The translations under genes were made by a program, and so were the position numbers. This document shows positions 1 through 12,640 of a DNA stretch of 64,000 nt, piece by piece; within the stretch, counting starts at the first letter, position 1; the number at the start of each line of letters is the position of its first letter. The notes below the pieces were generated by a model, which was given only the letters and a program-made list of their open reading frames with translations, was not told the DNA's origin and searched no databases. This DNA is from Sipunculus nudus (Eukaryota; Annelida; Sipuncula; Golfingiida; Sipunculidae): positions 24,766,401-24,830,400 of the forward strand of contig CM049317.1 of assembly GCA_026874595.1 (NCBI GenBank), written 5' to 3'.

Positions 1-305
1 TTTTATCGTTCTAAAACTGTTTGTTGACGCTTGTACACAAGTAGAAATGAACTTGTACGGGGCGCGACCAGCAGCTCAAACATAGACAAAGCGGACACGT
101 CACATAGTAGCCGTACCAACTTCGCGACTGAATATTTTTCAAACTTCCAACCGGTGTTTCTTCTTTCAGGTATCTTCCATTGGTTCAGCAGTTTCGCGCA
201 TGCGCAAAATCAGACCTCTGGTCACCAATTCTTGTTATTGTAAACACTAAACAGACAAATATGGACTGTGTTTACTCACACAGAATCATAACAATATATT
301 AACAG
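1..305 (+). promoter_or_regulatory. CpG-rich segment with NRF1-like site and splice donor; possible non-coding first exon
   Basis: This segment has many more CpGs than its surroundings. CGCGCATGCGCA at 195-206 matches the NRF1 palindrome typical of metazoan CpG promoters. AACAG|GTGAGTATG puts a textbook 5' splice donor at 306. A transcript running rightward could start here and splice to a downstream exon, perhaps the amine oxidase through the possible acceptor at 30445. No protein is implied: the ATG at 263 is followed by a stop within 14 codons. Confidence 0.3.
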
Positions 306-2329
306 GTGAGTATGACATAATTGGTCTGTGTGCCGAGATGTTTTTCAGAGGAAACCTTTGTGTTCAGTCAGAATGAACTAATAGCGTTAGATATTAAACA
401 TATTATTGCAAATGGAAAATGTACATTTAAAATTACATCTTTACTAAACTGAGTTGTCACATGAAACGTAATTTTACTCATGCCTTAATCACTTACATCA
501 TATTTTGCGAAATAAAATGGAATTTATCATGAGTTTTCCATTCATATCCTGTAATATTAAGATATAAAATATCTGATCGCAAAATAAAAAAAAGTCTTGA
601 CCTCTTTTGATAGAAGGTAATCAGATAACATATCATGCACATATCAATGCTACTTTAAATTGAATTATTCAGTGAAAACACTGGGGGAATACATGACGTG
701 ATCCAGTGATTGTCTGTATGGATAAAATGATTAGGACAATAATTCCAGCCTGACGTGAGCAGACGGTAGGCTTAAAGTTTGTCCAAGGTTTGTCCATGAT
801 GCAGTATGCAGGGCTCGAAATTAGTATTGGACCACCGATAATTGGTTGGTAAATAATTTACACTGTCTGCCCCAAATCGCGTTTTCGCGGGAACCACGCA
901 AGTTATTTCTTTGCTGCTCAATACAAGAATGTTCGGGTCGTAATTGCTATGTTAATTAATACAAAACAAAATTGTTAAATGTGTGCAAGACGATGAATAT
1001 ATTACTGAAAACAGGGGCTTCGGTAAAAAAAAGATGAGGTTTAGTGAAATGTAATTGGTTCTAGTAAATTTTCTTGCCTTGCTCAACCCTACTTGCCAAT
1101 GTCGAGCACTGGGTATGCATGTAAGTATGCAAGTACACTTTCATCAGTAGGCCTGTTTTTTTAATTATAGACTCTTACTTAAGCAGTCTATTTTTCAGTT
1201 ATTTTAATATCTGATACAAACGGGAATCATTGCTCCAACATGTACTACTGCTCCCCACATTGCCCTTACAGCGGAAGAGTTAAAGGGACCTAAACACATG
1301 CCAAGGTAACGGTCAATATATGTTGTTCTTAAATCGCTTGCCTTTGCCTGTATACGAGCGGAAATACATTTGCACTGGTGGCTTATTACAAAAACATAGC
1401 GCGTATGACACCTGGTAGCTTTTACGCGCAAATTGAAAAAAAAAATCAAGATTTCCTTCTTCTATGTTTTTTGGGAGTTATCGTGCTTGTTATGGTAACC
1501 AGACACACATACAGAGCCATAACAACATATAAAACAGGGAAAATGAGATAGTAAGTCCATGAACCAGGACAGTTAGAGGGGATAATACAATGATTATTGC
1601 ACATAATTATGTACCTTTTACACACCCTATGGCACATTCTCATGTTTTATTGTTATATTGTTAGGGGTTGTTTTACAATGGGAGTGGTGGCTATAAAAAC
1701 CGACGAAAATAGTGAGAGGTAGACGGAAGAAGGAAAACAAAATCAGATATGGTTAAGAGAGAAACCGAGAGGGAAAAAATGAGAGAACTAGAAAATGAGA
1801 GAGTGAGGGGCAGAGGAGAAAAAAAGAAAGGATGAAACAAACAAAAATAGTCGGAGTAAAGAGAGACAGACAAAAGTAAAAGAACGGGTGAAGAACGCCG
1901 GGATTTGTAAACATCTCTGGGCGGCTCACTTTGATCCGGTCTGACTAATTATTAAGTCCAATACAACTAGCGTTATCAGAGCAGACCGCACCTGCAAGTC
2001 GAGACTAATTGAACAAATCCTTCCCTGTCTGGGCACAGGTTGAGTGGAATGAAGCAGAGTTCATTAAAGGGCTACACACAGCAACCACTCAAATCCTTAA
2101 AAGGCCACACGAAGTCTGGTACTGGGACGTCCGATACCCCCACATCAGTCTTCTTAAAGTTTAATTGATTAGCGCAGAACCTAGACAAAAAAACTTTTTG
2201 GACTATGGTCATCAACACGGATGTTTGTTCTTAAGGAAAATATGGTACGGTAGATATCATGATATGGTCATTATTTAAACATTCTATGCTCATTTTTACT
2301 CTCATTCTTGAGGGCATGTGCTAATTATT
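306..2329. other. Non-coding, AT-rich; purine-rich stretch at 1700-1895
   Basis: No coding region is supported. From about 1700 to 1895 the plus strand is almost all A and G (runs such as GAGAGTGAGGGGCAGAGGAG), a polypurine tract. The rest looks unique and AT-rich. Confidence 0.6.
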
Positions 2330-2545
2330 CCTCTTCATGTGTTTGTGCGTGTTTGTGGGATTGTTCGCATTATAACTCACGCAATCACAAACGGAATCTC
2401 ATGAAATATTTTCATGAGTGCATTTCGGGAATGGGCCAATGAAGTATAGATAAGATTTTGGTGCGGATCCAACACATGATCTGGATTCCGGAATTAAGGA
2501 ATATTCACAAATGTTGAGTCACTTATGCACAAATGAATCGCGGAA
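2330..2545 (+). repeat. CCTCCGCAAGGAGG-type dispersed element, copy 1 (partial)
   Basis: It shares with copies at 3640-3905 and 6185-6385 the series GTTTGTG...ACGCAATCA...AATGGGCCAATGAAG...GATTTTGGTGCGGATCC...ATTCACAAATG. This copy lacks the CTCCGCAAGGAGG head. The element is non-coding and is a common repeat type in marine invertebrate DNA. Confidence 0.65.
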
Positions 2546-2969
2546 TATGGGCCGAATAAGTGAAACGAAACACATGAGGGAGGTTTGTACTCCATTAAAC
2601 ACATATTTGTAGTTGACATTACGAGTTTTCATGCACTTTAACAATGCAGCTTAACGTTGATTGATGGATACACTTTAAATTTCTACATTTCCTTACTTCA
2701 GAGCTTAAATTTGTTTTCAGAGGTAACGTTTACTACAGGTACCGTTATTTCTACAGCGTTGTTGGGTCATAAGGCTCAGCAAATGACATCGGCTACATAC
2801 CAAGGCATGCGAGATCAAGATGATTGCCATCATATATTTAAAACTTTTCATTATTATTTCCCTTGATTTTAAAGAATAGTCCCAGAAACTGCTCTTAGAA
2901 TGCAAGACAGACAATACATGAAAGCATTATATTATTAAAAAAGGGTATTTTTTAATTAAGATATAATTT

Positions 2970-3059
2970 GGAAAGGCATGTGACGTTTTACATTAATACT
3001 GCTTTGTATAATTAGGAAAGGCATGTGACGTTTTATATTAATACTGCTTTGTATATTAC
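2970..3059 (+). repeat. Tandem duplication, 45-bp unit x2
   Basis: GGAAAGGCATGTGACGTTTT, followed by AATACTGCTTTGTATA, occurs at 2970 and again at 3015. The two copies are almost identical, which suggests a recent slippage duplication. Confidence 0.85.
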
Positions 3060-3639
3060 AAGAATGTATTTCTTTTCTCTCATAACTTGATTTAAATTAC
3101 GACTTTAGATAAATACATATATTCAATTGCACGTTTGAATGTTTGCATTTGGTCACGCTTGATTTTGAAAAACACTTTGTTTGCGTTTGTGTGTATGTGT
3201 GCGATAACGTCTCTGATCGCTGTAAATGAACCTGGTTCCGTTAGCCTATAAAGAATGTGTTCAGTAAGGGGGAGAATTTTAGGACTGACTGGGAACGAAC
3301 ACATAACAATGATAATTTAAATTAATTAGAATATCTTAAAAACGCAAATTTTTCTTAAAGACCACTATTATCCTTGGAATTAGATCATTATCAAATAGCT
3401 GGGATTATCATATCAATTTCAGCTGATTTTAACTGCGCCTGGATGCAGTGTAAAAGAAAAATAACCGGATTAAATAACCATATCTTGAAAAGAAAAATAA
3501 ACATGTCTGCATGTGTTTATACTGAAATTAAGCCTAAGCAAAATAAAGTTCTCAGTGAAAATAAACTTAAAGCGGGATAATCCAAAATCAATCGTCTTCG
3601 AAAGTGATTAACGCGAGGGGTTATGGATTAACCCGGTAA

Positions 3640-3905
3640 CAATCTATTGTCTCCGCAAGGAGGGTATGCGTTCATCCTCGTTCGTCTGTGTTTGTGTGTT
3701 TGTTTGTCTGTGTGTGTGTTTTTGTAACTAACGCAGTTATTAACGGAATCCCATGACATTTTCAGGATATTTCGAGTATTGGCCAATACTGAAGTAATGA
3801 TATGATTTTGGTGTGGTTCTGGAACATGCTTCGGCTTCAGAATCGTCATCAAGGAACATTGACAACTGTAAAATCACTTAGGCATGAATGACCTTGGCAA
3901 TATGT
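3640..3905 (+). repeat. CCTCCGCAAGGAGG-type dispersed element, copy 2
   Basis: The head TTGTCTCCGCAAGGAGGG is followed by TTCATCCTCGTTCG, a TGTTTGTCTG-rich run, and GATTTTGGTGTGGTTCTGGA. It has the same order of blocks as the copy at 6185-6385. Confidence 0.75.
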
Positions 3906-4179
3906 GCCGAAAAAATGAATGCAAACACGGAGCATCTATAAATATAAGGACCCCTCATGGAGAAGGCTTACATTCTCTATAATGCAGATTTCTAGCCTTA
4001 TATATAGATATTTATCCACGGCCATCCAGATTCAAACACAGCAGTGCATCTTTCTCATTTTCTTGTCTTCCAGACTAGGAAAAACATATTATAATCTTCT
4101 GTATTCAAGGTATTAAATCAAATAATAAAAAAATAGTGAAGTCTGTTATAAAAATAAGGTTATAAATGTGTATTGCACA

Positions 4180-4700
4180 TCAAAAGATATACCTAAGAAT
4201 CTAAAAAGAAAGGCTAAGATACATTATATAACTAACGTGCATAAGATATTTTATATAGGTAAGGTACTTAAGATACATTTTTAACTAAGGCGAATACAAT
4301 ACACTATATAAAAAAGGTACATAAGATATAATATATAAGTAAGATATATTATAAAATTAAGCTACATTAGATAACAATGATACATTATATAACTACAGTA
4401 CATAAGATCTATTATATAAATAAGGTACATAAGATACATTATATATAACTAAGATACTTACGATACACTATATAACTAGAGTACAGAATACACATTATAT
4501 AACTAAGGTACTTAGGATATATTATACAACTAAGCTACATTATATAACTAAGATAAATTATATGACTAAGTCACGTTATGTGACTAAGATACATAAGATA
4601 TAGTATATAACTAAGATTGATTATATAATTCAGATACATTATATAATTACGAAAGATTATACATGATTCAACTAGAATACACTGTATGGCTAAGATATAA
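4180..4700 (+). repeat. Degenerate AT-rich minisatellite (TAAGATACATTATATAAC-like unit)
   Basis: The units resemble ACTAAGATACATTATATA, are repeated about 20-25 times with indels, and have spacing of roughly 18-26 bp. No coding content. Confidence 0.75.
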
Positions 4701-4861
4701 CTTTTATAGCATAATCCTACCCATAATAAAACAAAAAAATAAGAACTTGGCTCAGTATTTAGTTATGTTTCTTCATAGCGAGTTCTGAGTTACTTCATAC
4801 TTACTCCATAAATTGAATACGGTACAAATGACTCATGCTTTTCACAATTTTACTTTCGAGG

Positions 4862-5165
4862 GACTGGTGGGGTTCGAACCAGGGACCTTCAAATCCGAAG
4901 CTTCTGTGGCTAAGACTTAAATCACAGGACTCAAAGGCAGATCGTAAGTTCGAATCCCAGCCGAGGCGCTGTGATCACGGTCAAACCCCATCCAGGGTGA
5001 GCGCTCTATAGGCTTAATGGGTAGGCCGTGGCCAACGGCCGTGTTTTACTCACAGAGTGCGCCTTTCATGGGTTCTTCTGTGGTATGACCACACAATGAG
5101 GACGATCACACACCCAGGGCCTACAGGTGTAGTAGTTAACGGGCCTGCTTAGCACCAGGATAAAA
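4862..5165 (+). mobile_element. tRNA-derived SINE, copy 1
   Basis: A tRNA-Leu/Ser-like head (GTGGCTAAGACTTAAATC, later AAGTTCGAATCCCAGC as a B-box) is followed by GTGATCACGGTCAAACCCC, a GAGCGCTCTAT block, GGCCAACGGCCGTGT and ACACCCAGGGCC. The body matches the copy at 16298-16560 and the fragment at 58975-59060. Just before it, the minus strand has a second B-box-like GGTTCGAACCCC (from 4870), so two tRNA-like heads may lie head to head. Confidence 0.65.
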
Positions 5166-6184
5166 AATGTTGGAAGCTTGTAATCCTGCCCCGTAAGGTC
5201 AACAGCCTCCTGTTTCTGGTAAACACGTTAACCTGATCTCCGACTTGACTATTAAAGAGGCTTCATTGACTCCCTTGTTGGATAGTTGTAACAAGCATGT
5301 GCCGGGAACTGGCTCAAGCCGGGAAACCAAATCAAAACAATTATCTACCTTCATTCCGAATGCTATCAGGGGAATAATATGAACACGCTTTCATACTGGA
5401 GGCATACCCTGGCCAAGGTACTAATGGACTTGAATGGCCTTTAGCGATTTGTGTGTCAATAAGAAAAATGAATACCACGCAACAATAGTCTTGGTAATCG
5501 TCTACAGATGTCACAAACATTAATTATGGTAAAATGCCCCATACAGCAGCTATACTATGGGTCAGTCTGAATGTATGCTAGTGCAATTTTGCTGTAAATT
5601 ACATAACTGAAACGATTATCATTAACTGATGCGACAAATATAACTGCGACTGCACCGTAATGAATATGTATTTAGACTATTTTGTCTTTATAAAACAAAT
5701 AACTTGTTCAAATTAGAAAGAAGAATGTAAGATTCGATAAAAACTGTATTGTAGTTTATTGATAGTTCATGTACAATGGAGGTTTTCATAATAACAATTC
5801 TCTTTCCCCTGTGATGCAATACATTTCTATTAGTTCTTCTGATTCACTAAGACTTACGTATAATTAAATAATGCTTTAGAAAAATGTCGAAACTCTGACA
5901 GAACACGGAGAAACAAATTTTAGACTATTTGAGAAAAATGATACACCAAGTGATCTTAAAGCTTTTTTTTAAGATTTGCTTATGCTTAAACTTATACATC
6001 TGCTCTAAGGAGCATTTTCCTCTTTTCTAACCTAAAAGAATGTATCCAGCGCACAGTGAAAGTACTTGGTAACAAAATGAAGGTAGGTCTGTCGTCCTGT
6101 ATATTTATGGTTTTCTCTTACATTTTATTTAATACGAGAAAATCAACTACCAAGAAGATGACAGGACTCGAAAACTCCACGAAC
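5166..6184. other. Non-coding stretch, nothing recognised
   Basis: AT-rich sequence with only short frames. I see no structured repeat or conserved coding pattern. Confidence 0.55.
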
Positions 6185-6385
6185 ATATAATTGCCTCCGC
6201 AAGGAGGGTGTGCTTTCATCCCCGTTCGTGTGTTTATTTGTGCGTCTGTGTTTGTGTTTGTTCACAATATAACTCAAGCAATCATTTTGAGAGAATGGGT
6301 CAATGAGGAATCGATTAGATTTTGGTAATGATCCGGATTCAGGAACCTCACCATGGAACATTCACTGATGGACGAATGCAGAGAC
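6185..6385 (+). repeat. CCTCCGCAAGGAGG-type dispersed element, copy 3
   Basis: The head TTGCCTCCGCAAGGAGGGTG and TTTCATCCCCGTTCG is followed by a TG-rich run, AATATAACTCAAGCAATCA, GAATGGGTCAATGAGGAA, GATTTTGGTAATGATCCGG and GGAACATTCAC. It is the most complete of the three copies. Confidence 0.8.
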
Positions 6386-6440
6386 GATTTATTTTTTAGC
6401 ATTCCACTGTAAGGATCTGCTATGTCGCTTCATAGGTTCA

Positions 6441-6444
<4 letters not shown>

Positions 6445-6497
<53 letters not shown>
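6445..6497. repeat. (AT)n microsatellite
   Basis: About 53 bp of uninterrupted AT dinucleotides, followed by a TTG-rich run. Confidence 0.97.
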
Positions 6498-6500
<3 letters not shown>

Positions 6501-6559
6501 TTGTTGTTGTTGTTTGTTTGTTGTTCTTATTGTTGTCATACACATATAAAAGACCAAGG

Positions 6560-9500
6560 AGTTGATGTGTTAAACTTTTTTTTTAGTTTCTAAATGTTTC
6601 AGGGTGATGACTAAGTTTCTAACCTTCAACAAAATTTCTTTAAGATACAATCGTAACATAACGAGTTAAGTTACAGACGAACAAACCAAATTTATCTGAG
6701 GCGATAAAAACAAAATACCTTCTTGCGTAGGAATTATAAGCTTTGCCGGGACCAGCAAGTAAAACGGAATGAGGACCGTAAACAGTGACCTTGGCCTATG
6801 GGTACACATGAGTACTAGAAATATAGCGTACACGAGGACCTGGCTTTGTCTTCAAGGAAAATTAATGTTCGGCTATTCACGTCGGAGCTTTCTAATCATT
6901 GTCTTTTTACAATCCTGAGAGGGCTTTACATTAACTTTGTATTAACATGAACTCCGTGCATTGAATCACAATTGTATTCATTAAATTCTTGTGTTCAGGA
7001 TTTAAAAGGGTAACCTGGGGGCCATCTGGTTTTCCCGACATTTCTATAACATCTATAGACATGATCAAATATATATAAAAAAGTTTGAGCCCTGTTTTGA
7101 CATATATAAAATTCTCCGTAAACATATGTCTTTTCATAGGAAAAGTAAGGCAATAGATTCCGGGTTCGCATTTAAGCATGAAAACCAGAACTCAAAATAT
7201 CGGTTAGGGGGTTCATTTGCTCCCGGACGGGAGTACGTTCGGTGCCGTTGAGCGCTATTAATATTAACAGGACAATGTGACCTTATTAAAGGGCAGTTTT
7301 GTTATGGGCGTCTTCATTATCATCTTAGGCAATTACACTCTAACCATTCTGTCTATATATTTCATATTTACTAGCAGTGCGCTGCTTTCATTCTTTTAAT
7401 CCACAGCTTTTAAAATCTCCTCATTTAAAGGTTAAGTCCCTGGCTCCAGTTTATTCAGTTCAATGAACATAGCAATGAAAACATGATTCACGTGGTTTCC
7501 AATAAACTGACGGAGCCTCTGTTTCATGACACCAGTCATATTTGAATGTCCGGTATAATTACTTGTCGCTTGAAACTTTTGGTTTTGCCGTAATCCTTCT
7601 TTTAAAGACGCACATTATAAAGTCGTATCTTACTTGTTCTTCGGTTAAATCTATGTTATATTTGACGGTGGTGGCATTCGGTTTTTGTCATGGAACTCCC
7701 TGTGGCCACGCATCGGAAATGTACATTTCTGGTCTTGAACTATCGTGTACCAAGCCATTTATGTCCTCATGGGGTTAATTACCCAAACTTAACCTAAATC
7801 TCGGGAAATATCGCAGTGCCACCTACGAGCAATTACGAGAACTATGCAAAACCGGGCAATATTCTGGTATTTACTTAACTGCCCAGTAATTAAGTATCAA
7901 ATTTGTCCTGTATTTCCACAGAATTACTTTTCAAAGGATAAAATGGTTTTACTTGCTCAGATTTGTCCACATGAGGCGCGTTATGCTTTTAGTTAAATAG
8001 AATCACCTGTCTCTACAGAAAATGGCACGCGCTTTCGGACAGATCGATGGCAAAAAAGGCTCATGGATTGATACCCTGCGGAAATATGTCCCTATTTTAC
8101 TCCCTAGATCATTCGAGAACCCCTTCTGCCCAGTTTATAAAATCTAAATCGGTCTTCCCTACTCCTTCTTACAATTTCAGGGATTTCTTCTTAATCTGAT
8201 AGATAACAAATAACAAAATAAGCAAAATTGTGATAAAATAAGCATTCTTAATCAAAGACAACTGTTACCTGAAGACGTGTAAGTTAACATATAAGTTTAG
8301 AGAAGCATATGACATTATTTATGTCATTAGCATAGGAGAATGCAATTTTTTACCGAAATTGCGGCTTGATAGGCATACGAATATGACAAGGCCATGTAAC
8401 GCTTGTATATTGAAATAACGAGTGCATGTACGCAAATTAAAACTATTTATAAAACAGTGGTTGGGTCTGCCACGCGAACATTTCGGGAAAATAAACATCG
8501 AATTTTCGGTGCCAACTCCCACCAAGCTGATCATTGAGTCCTTCTGCGTTAAAGGTAACACTTTATGTTACGTGGAAATTCAGAAAACGTACCGCATAAA
8601 ATTACTTATATAGAAGTTCCGTAATTTAAAGCCAGCTACTCAGCTACCTATTTTGTAGAATGTACGTTACTCTGCGTATATATTATGTTACTGTAAGTCC
8701 TGTTATGTGAAGTTCTTATAACGCCTCTTTGACAGATGTATGAGCTAGTTTTACTCAAGCTGCTGGTAAACAAGGTGCAATCGTCACTGTTGACAAACCA
8801 AATGTATTTGGATGCACATTTAATAGAAATATGATAGAAAATGCCACCACAGACATGCTGCTCGTGTTATTCATTTTAACATGTTTATATTATAAGAGAA
8901 AAAAAAACACCTTCAATAAGGATATATGGCGGCAAGTCAGAGACAAACGAGTTTTGCAATGGCCGTTTTCTGACTAACTTTGTTCTGTTTGTCATCACTG
9001 GCGCATGTAATGTGTTTACTCACAAGCTCTTTGCCCAAGCCAGCAATCACATTTATTTGGTACCTCAGCATATGTCTTCATTATTCATTACGGTTAACCG
9101 CTATTGAATATCAGTGCCATCTGGTTTTCATTTAGTGACACTTATAACGATTGAGTAAGGCATTAAAACTGAATAGTTGCTTCGTATAATCTTATACATT
9201 TGAGCTGAATTATTATTAAAGTTAACATTTAAACAAAAAGATACGGATCTTGTTCAAAGGTACCCCATTCTACAGAAAAGGGTACGTGAATAGCTGGTTT
9301 TAAGTTTCATAGGTAACAAATACAGAAGAGGCGCTGAAATAACAAGTCTTCTACATAATTTCCAATCTACTCCTACCTGGGAATCTCTTTAAAGGTTTAT
9401 TCAATTGTAACAACTCCTTAAAAGTGCACTGTAAGGGATTTCACGCTTCATTCTTCGCGTGGGCTGGTTAAAAAAATAAAACAAGAAAAAAAAAAATAAT

Positions 9501-9745
9501 TGGACAGACAATGAATAAAATGAAAACATATATTATTTATGACCCAACTCGAGGCAGCTGGTAAAAAATGGTGCGTTTAATGTTTCTGAACTTTTCTTTT
9601 CCACAGTGAGAATTTCCCTTAAATAAGCCTCCTCAGTGCAACCGAACCGTTGCACTTATTTCGAATGCTCTTAGCTTTCTAATAATAAAACGCTATGGTT
9701 TATCCTCCTCGTGTCTACTCGTGGCCCAGAAGCAGATTCTGAGGC
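6560..9745. other. Non-coding stretch, nothing recognised
   Basis: Only short random frames. I found no gene, RNA gene or clear repeat family here. Confidence 0.5.
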
Positions 9746-9763
9746 GGGGGGGGGGGGGGGGGG
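9746..9763 (+). repeat. Poly-G run (18 G)
   Basis: Uninterrupted G tract; a potential intermolecular G-quadruplex or an assembly-sensitive homopolymer. Confidence 0.95.
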
Positions 9764-10969
9764 CAAATTTCAGCAACTTTTTTAAAGGTTTCAAACCAAT
9801 TTTTGGGACCTGGGGACCTTGCTTTAGTTTTTTCAGTAGTCTCCTTGTGTTTTATTTCTCCTTTTTATAAATCCCGGACTCGCCCTGGTGGCCTTAACTG
9901 TATGTAAAATTGTACGTGTATCTCTAGTATTAAACAGTTTCTGTGAACTTTACATACGACATTTCTATGGAAAGGGGATGTATATGTGGACAGAAAAGAA
10001 CTGAACAGTGTTGCCTGCACAATAGATAAATATCCTTAGAGCGCGTAACAACCTCTTCTTAGTTAAATTGAAAAGAATGCTGTTTTTATACAAATTAATA
10101 TTTTCGAGTTTCTTCCCGTAACGGGAGACGTTCTTTATGTTCTATTGATATTTTAACTACCGCTGAGACATAATTATGTGAGCCTCTTTAATCAACTTGC
10201 CGGGGCTAATGTAGATTTCGATTTTAGCGGGTCACGGGAATGGGATAACCTCATGGAATAACCATCTCTACCGTCATATGACGCCTGGAATTAACCCCAT
10301 GCATCTTGTAATCACGCGTTAAAATTATATGATATAAAAAGAACAATATAGATGTTCTTGACGGACAAGGGCCTCATATTATGCTATGTCATTTAGATTT
10401 CCTTGACCACTTCGTTAGCTTCTCTTCATCTTCATCCACAAATTTCTGCTGATGACGTCGCTTTTCGCAGCCAAATACGCATTATATAGAGAGGTTTATA
10501 CCTTTAATACTCTATTCAGGCCGAAAGCTATATGAGATAAGATAAATATAAACTAATTTATTGTAAATGAATGGTACAAATAGTTAATAAACTAATCAAA
10601 GCACTCTCTATGGCTAAGATGATGGCGTTTGGTAGTCCATATATAGACCATTATAGATTATATAACAGTACCTTTTTTATCAAAATCTGAAAACACGGGC
10701 ATCGAAATAGAATCAGTAGGTTATTATAAGAGTTGTATTATTAAATTACCTATGGGTATAACCATGTAATCAACGTTTACTGTAAGGTTTAAATGCAACT
10801 AAATACAGATGGAATCTTCTGATTAAATGATTAAATCAGACCTTCATGTTGGACCATTTCAAGTCTTCTAAGTTTTCGGGGCCATGATGTAGAAAAAGGT
10901 CGGGGTTTTTTTAAAGGTCGTTTTTTCTATATTACAAAAGATAAAAGTAAAATGAATATTTTAGTGAGC

Positions 10970-10980
10970 TGCGCATGCGT
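10970..10980 (+). promoter_or_regulatory. NRF1-like site in a locally CpG-rich stretch
   Basis: TGCGCATGCGT matches an NRF1 site. The following 450 bp (to about 11440) are richer in CpG than their surroundings and contain a frame of 81 codons I do not recognise (11199-11444). It could be a distal regulatory element or a lone first exon; no supporting splice pattern was found. Confidence 0.25.
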
Positions 10981-11599
10981 GCATACTCTGGAAGGAATAT
11001 AGCGTCAATTCATCCCTCAGCCTTTAGAGTCGACGACCAGCTTACTAGCGTTAGCGCCTATACACCCTTTACCGAGGACCGCACTGTAAGGCGCTATGAG
11101 GATGCAAATATTTTCGTTATTCTTTAAAACGCCTCTTGTTTACGATGGTTACTGGACGAAAACCAACTTGTACGCTCGTAAATAACTCGTAAAGTTGGGT
11201 GCTTACTACCCGAAATACTTATCAAGCGACATTGTCGGGCGATTTATTCGGCAGATTTTCTCAAAATCGGCTCGATTCAGTTGGCCGATTTTCGATGTCA
11301 CTTTTACCGACGCACGCGTTCGCACTTCTCGATTATCGTTCAAGATGGCTGTCTCACCATAGCGATCTGCTACTCAGCTTTTCTGGAGATATAAGAACAA
11401 AAGGAAATATACTTGTTCCTTTCTTGGCTTGTCCAAACAAATAGGATAAGGCGGAAGCGTGATAAAAACCTTGGGTTAAACCTTGGCTTGAGCAAAAAGA
11501 GGACTTAGGTGCATACAATTCACTTCTAAGCGAGTGAGAGAAGAGGATGAACCGTCCTTTAATCTAATGAAGTAACCAACGCACATCTCGGGCCCAAAA

Positions 11600-12640
11600 T
11601 TTAGGAAAAAATACAGGTGGCGCCACTAGTTTGCTGGAACTGATGGAACAGTCCATGATCAATATTCATGCAAAGAATCATGGTGATCATTGCATTAGTT
11701 ATTCAGATACTTGAGTTTTTGTGTCAATTTTTTTTATTATTCTGAGGGGTAATTACTAGACCCATAGCTCGTAGGATATAGGTATCAGAGACCTAATTTC
11801 AGGTTTCCACGTGGTCTTTTTAAGGACCTCCATTGATATCAAGTGAGAAGATTCCAGGTCCAGCGGTTACAATTTGTGCCCTGTTAACAGATGTCAGTTA
11901 CTGTGAAGGTATCAAAAATGGAGGGGGAAAATGGTTAAAATTAGAAAAAAAATACAGGTGTCGCCACTAGTTTGCTGGAACTGATGGCACAGTCCATGAT
12001 CAATATTCATGCAAAGAATCATGGTGATCATTGCATTAGTTATTCAGATACTTGAGTTTTTGTATCAATTTTTTTTTATTATTCTGAGGGGTAAATACTA
12101 GACCCATAGCTCGTAGGATATAGGTATCAGAGACCTAATTTCAGGTTTCCATATGGACTTTTTAAGGACTTCCTTTGATGTCAAGTGAGAAGATTCCAGG
12201 TCCAGCGGTTACAATTTGTGCCCTGTTAACAGATGTCAGCTACTTTGAAGGAATCAAAAATTAAGGGGGAAAATGGTTAAAATTAGAAAAAAAATATAGG
12301 TGGCGCCACTAGTTTGCTGGAACTGATGGAACAGTCCATGATCAATATTCATGCAAAGAATCATGGTGATCAATGCATTAGTTATTCAGATACTGGAGCC
12401 TTTGTATCAATTTTTATATTATTCTTAGGGGTAATCACTAGACCCATAGCTCAGGAAATATGGTTAACAGAGACCTAATGTCAGGTTTTTTCATGGTCCT
12501 CCCTGGATTTTAAGTTAGAAGAATCCAGGTCTAGCGGTTACAATTTGAGCCCTGTTAACGGAAAACCGGACGGCCGGACGGAGGACGGACGAAGAGTGAT
12601 CGCTATAGCTCAGATGACTTTTAGTCGGCTAAGCTAAAAA
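11600..12640 (-). mobile_element. Dispersed element F with three tandem units of 341-342 bp
   Basis: Units start with GGT(G/T)(G/T)CGCCACTAG at 11616, 11957 and 12299, and each continues with TTTGCTGGAACTGATGG, CAGTCCATGATCAATATTC and GATCATTGCATTAGTTATTC. Read on the minus strand, the outer end (from 12640) is AGCTTAGCCGACTAAAAGTC, GAGCTATAGCGATCACTCTT and a CGTCCGTCC run. The same element lies in plus orientation at 38310-38690 and 49410-50620. No protein is encoded. Confidence 0.75.

Noticed and set aside
4862-5000. Functional tRNA gene
   Set aside because: A- and B-box-like sequences exist, but acceptor and anticodon stems do not pair, and the body continues as a SINE.
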